DNA from: an uncultured Clostridia bacterium | Lineage (GTDB): Bacteria > Bacillota > Clostridia > TANB77 > CAG-508 | Assembly: GCA_947625565.1 (NCBI GenBank) | Contig: CANQOU010000018.1 | Location: forward strand, 1 to 14,767 | Direction: 5' to 3' | Length of the DNA: 14,767 bases | In this document: positions 12,895 through 14,767 of the stretch, one piece after another | Layout of the letters: every line of letters starts with the position of its first letter | How positions within the stretch are numbered: position 1 is the stretch's first letter | The notes under the pieces: model-generated | Databases searched by the model: none | Told to the model about the DNA's origin: nothing | The model's input: the letters and a program-made list of their open reading frames with translations, nothing else | Position numbers and translations under genes: made by a program

Positions 12895-12923
12895 TTGACT
12901 TTTTGAAAAAAATGTAATATAAA
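12895..12923 (+). promoter_or_regulatory. predicted sigma-A promoter of ftsA-ftsZ
   Basis: TTGACT (12895-12900) and TATAAA (12918-12923) are separated by exactly 17 bases, 5/6 matches each. The start codon of ftsA is 39 bases after the -10 box. It follows the sbp terminator, so ftsA-ftsZ can be expressed separately from the ftsQ operon. Confidence 0.75.
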
Positions 12924-12962
12924 TACTCTATAAATTAAATACAAAATATTGGAGGAATTAAC

Positions 12963-14192
12963 TTGGCAATCGGTGATATTATAGTTGGCGTAGACATTGG
13001 CACAACCAAGGTTGCAACAGTTGTAGGAGAAGTTAATAACTTTGGGCAAATTGAAATAATATGTAATACCTCTTACAAATGTAATGGGTTAAAAAAAGGC
13101 AAAATTATTCAAGAAGATGAGGTTACGCTTAGTCTATCCAAAACAATTAAGGACGCTGAAGAAGAAACAAATTTAGAAATAAATTCTGCATATGTAACTA
13201 TACCAGGTAAATATGTTACAATTGTTCAAAACAGTGTAACAAAGGATGTTAAAGATAAGTATTCAGGAATATCTGTCAAAGATGTACAAAATGCTATTAT
13301 GCAAGTAAAAGACATTGAAATTCCAGAGCAAAAAACATTGATAGATATTGTACCAGATAAAATTACATTAGAAAACGGAACTGTTGTAGCAGACCCTGTA
13401 GGAAATCTAAGTAGTAGATTTACAATAGATGCACAGGTGATATTAGCAGAAAAAGACTATGTTAGGCAATTAACATCTATTTTTAAAAAAGCTGGACTAG
13501 AAATTGATGGAATTGTGCCAACGACATTAGCAGAACGAAATTTAATTTTAGATAAAAATGAAATGCACGATAATATTATGTTACTGGATATAGGAGCTGG
13601 AAATACTGACATAGGAGTTTTTGAAGGAGATGCATTTATTTATACAGATTCTATACCAGTAGGTGGAGATAATATTACAAGTGATATTGCATTAGTATTA
13701 AATATTAGTGAAGAAGAAGCAGATAAACTTAAAAGACAATATGGACTTGCTCTTAAATCTCTAATAGATAATGACAATGATATAATACTTAATACATGTA
13801 AAGATAATAACAAAAATAAAATCATTAAAAGTTCAGAACTTATTGAAATTATTGAAGCAAGAATAGAAGAAATTTTTTCAATAGTTAATAAAAAAGTTAC
13901 AAATCAAGGGATTAAATCTAAAATCAATAATGTCATTTTAACAGGCCAAGGAATTATAAACATAAATAAAAGTGATGTAGCAGGAAAAATAACTTTGAAT
14001 ATTCCTGTAAAAATTTCAACAGGAAGATTAGTTAGTACAGTTAGACCAACATACAGGACAAGCTATTCACTTGTTAGATATATTGCATCAAGGCCATTTG
14101 CTAAAACAGTAACAAGTAATGTAAATACAAAATCAAATGAAAATATATTAAAAAACATTATTGATAAAGTAAAAGAATTTTTCTACTCATGA
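12963..14192 (+). CDS. ftsA: cell division protein FtsA
   Basis: An actin-like ATPase of 409 residues that tethers FtsZ filaments to the membrane and recruits other division proteins. The phosphate-1 motif IIVGVDIGTTKVATVVGE is at 6-23, the phosphate-2 motif MLLDIGAGNTDIGVFEG around 206-222, and the adenosine motif VILTGQG at 324-330. The SHS2/1C subdomain lies between the first two. The C-terminus ENILKNIIDKVKEFFYS (393-409) is an amphipathic helix of the membrane-targeting type, separated from the body by an Asn/Lys/Thr-rich linker. The start is TTG at 12963, with GGAGGA at 12951-12956 six bases upstream; no ATG fits. Its own promoter lies at 12895-12923, and ftsZ begins 69 bases after its stop. 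Confidence 0.95.
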   Translation: MAIGDIIVGVDIGTTKVATVVGEVNNFGQIEIICNTSYKCNGLKKGKIIQEDEVTLSLSKTIKDAEEETNLEINSAYVTIPGKYVTIVQNSVTKDVKDKYSGISVKDVQNAIMQVKDIEIPEQKTLIDIVPDKITLENGTVVADPVGNLSSRFTIDAQVILAEKDYVRQLTSIFKKAGLEIDGIVPTTLAERNLILDKNEMHDNIMLLDIGAGNTDIGVFEGDAFIYTDSIPVGGDNITSDIALVLNISEEEADKLKRQYGLALKSLIDNDNDIILNTCKDNNKNKIIKSSELIEIIEARIEEIFSIVNKKVTNQGIKSKINNVILTGQGIININKSDVAGKITLNIPVKISTGRLVSTVRPTYRTSYSLVRYIASRPFAKTVTSNVNTKSNENILKNIIDKVKEFFYS

Positions 14193-14196
14193 TAAA

Positions 14197-14211
14197 TGTG
14201 ACAAGGTCACA
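14197..14211. promoter_or_regulatory. short dyad between ftsA and ftsZ
   Basis: TGTGAC (14197-14202) and GTCACA (14206-14211) form a perfect 6-bp inverted repeat around AAG, starting four bases after the ftsA stop. No T run follows, so it is not an intrinsic terminator. A perfect TATAAT at 14239-14244 lies further on but has no acceptable -35 box at 17 bases. It could be a small operator or an RNA hairpin tuning ftsZ expression relative to ftsA. Confidence 0.4.
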
Positions 14212-14261
14212 AAGAAAAAGAAAGATATTAAATTTTAATATAATAAAGGGAGGAAAACAAA

Positions 14262-14767
14262 ATGATGGAGTACGAGGATAACAACAATATAACAATGATG
14301 GACGGAACTGCAACAATAAAAGTAATAGGAGTAGGTGGTGCTGGAAATAATGCTGTTAACAGAATGATTGAAGCTGAGATTAAAGGTGTTGATTTTATTT
14401 CAGTAAATACAGATAGACAAGCATTACAACAATCAAAAGCAGGAACTAAAATTCAAATAGGTGAAAAAATCACAAGAGGATTAGGAGCTGGAGCTAATCC
14501 AGATATAGGTGCACAATCAGCAGAAGAAAGTAAATCAGAAATAGCTGAAGTATTAAGAGGAGCTGATATGGTATTTGTTACTGCCGGAATGGGTGGTGGA
14601 ACAGGAACAGGAGCTGCACCAATTGTAGCAGCAACAGCAAAAGAAATGGGAATTTTAACAATAGGTGTTGTTACAAAACCATTTACATTTGAAGGTAAAA
14701 AAAGATTATCACAGGCAGAAAGAGGAATAGAAAGCCTAAAAGGTAAAGTAGATACATTAGTAGTTAT
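14262..14767 (+). CDS. ftsZ: cell division protein FtsZ (partial, 3' end beyond window)
   Basis: The tubulin-like GTPase that forms the Z-ring. The first 168 codons are present and the frame is open to the window edge. IKVIGVGGAGNNAVNRMIE (19-37) is the first nucleotide-binding loop, followed by FISVNTDRQAL and ITRGLGAGANPDIG. The tubulin signature GGGTGTG is at 111-117, and VTKPFTFEGKKR follows. The N-terminal extension MMEYEDNNNITMMDGTA is short and acidic. The ATG at 14262 follows GGGAGG at 14248-14253 with eight bases between; the adjacent ATG at 14265 is a possible alternative. It is cotranscribed with ftsA. The C-terminal linker and the FtsA-binding peptide are not in the window. Confidence 0.97.
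   Translation, partial: MMEYEDNNNITMMDGTATIKVIGVGGAGNNAVNRMIEAEIKGVDFISVNTDRQALQQSKAGTKIQIGEKITRGLGAGANPDIGAQSAEESKSEIAEVLRGADMVFVTAGMGGGTGTGAAPIVAATAKEMGILTIGVVTKPFTFEGKKRLSQAERGIESLKGKVDTLVV

Noticed and set aside
1..14767. tRNA, rRNA or other structured RNA genes
   Set aside because: The intergenic gaps are short and AT-rich; none shows a cloverleaf, T-loop GTTCRA motif in context or an rRNA segment.

Overview
The window is AT-rich, with AGA, ATA and GGA-type codon preference, strong GGAGG-type ribosome binding sites and several TTG starts. It carries a ferredoxin-linked 2-oxoacid oxidoreductase operon and the Gram-positive division order ftsQ/divIB - DUF881 - DUF881 - sbp - ftsA - ftsZ. 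Together these point to an anaerobic low-GC member of the Clostridia, probably a gut or uncultured lineage; the species cannot be named from the sequence. Almost everything here is core housekeeping. I found no CRISPR array, intact mobile element, rRNA, tRNA or defence system.

Layout. (1) Positions 1-1980, minus strand: an operon of a small charged protein, porG, porD and porA (cut by the window edge), driven by a promoter at 2002-2030. It makes subunits of a pyruvate (or related 2-oxoacid):ferredoxin oxidoreductase. (2) Positions 2108-4156, plus strand: scpB (chromosome segregation), an overlapping prolyl-tRNA synthetase that lacks the usual INS editing insertion, and a small single-span membrane protein. 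A bidirectional terminator shared with the convergent asnS ends this unit. (3) Positions 4198-5589, minus strand: asnS (asparaginyl-tRNA synthetase). (4) Positions 5707-7816, plus strand: an unrecognised 70-residue protein with its own promoter, then purA with a perfect consensus promoter, then an overlapping rdgB-like NTP pyrophosphatase and a terminator. (5) Positions 7817-8525: no intact gene. This stretch holds the decayed remnant of a BRO-N/antirepressor-type gene with stops, a deletion and indels, then an inverted repeat next to the murA ribosome binding site. (6) Positions 8526-9782: murA, closed by a strong terminator. (7) Positions 9891-12731: ftsQ/divIB, two DUF881 genes (the second with a one-base frameshift) and sbp, then a terminator. 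(8) From 12895: a promoter preceded by four phased 11-bp repeats, then ftsA and the first third of ftsZ, which runs off the window.

Functionally, regions 6 to 8 join peptidoglycan precursor synthesis (MurA) to the divisome (FtsQ, FtsA, FtsZ and the poorly understood YlxW/YlxX/Sbp-type proteins). Regions 2 to 4 hold translation and nucleotide metabolism genes. Observations most worth a second look are the DUF881 frameshift, the phased repeats before ftsA, the INS-less ProRS, the two small unrecognised proteins, and the decayed BRO-like gene whose lesions can be read one by one.
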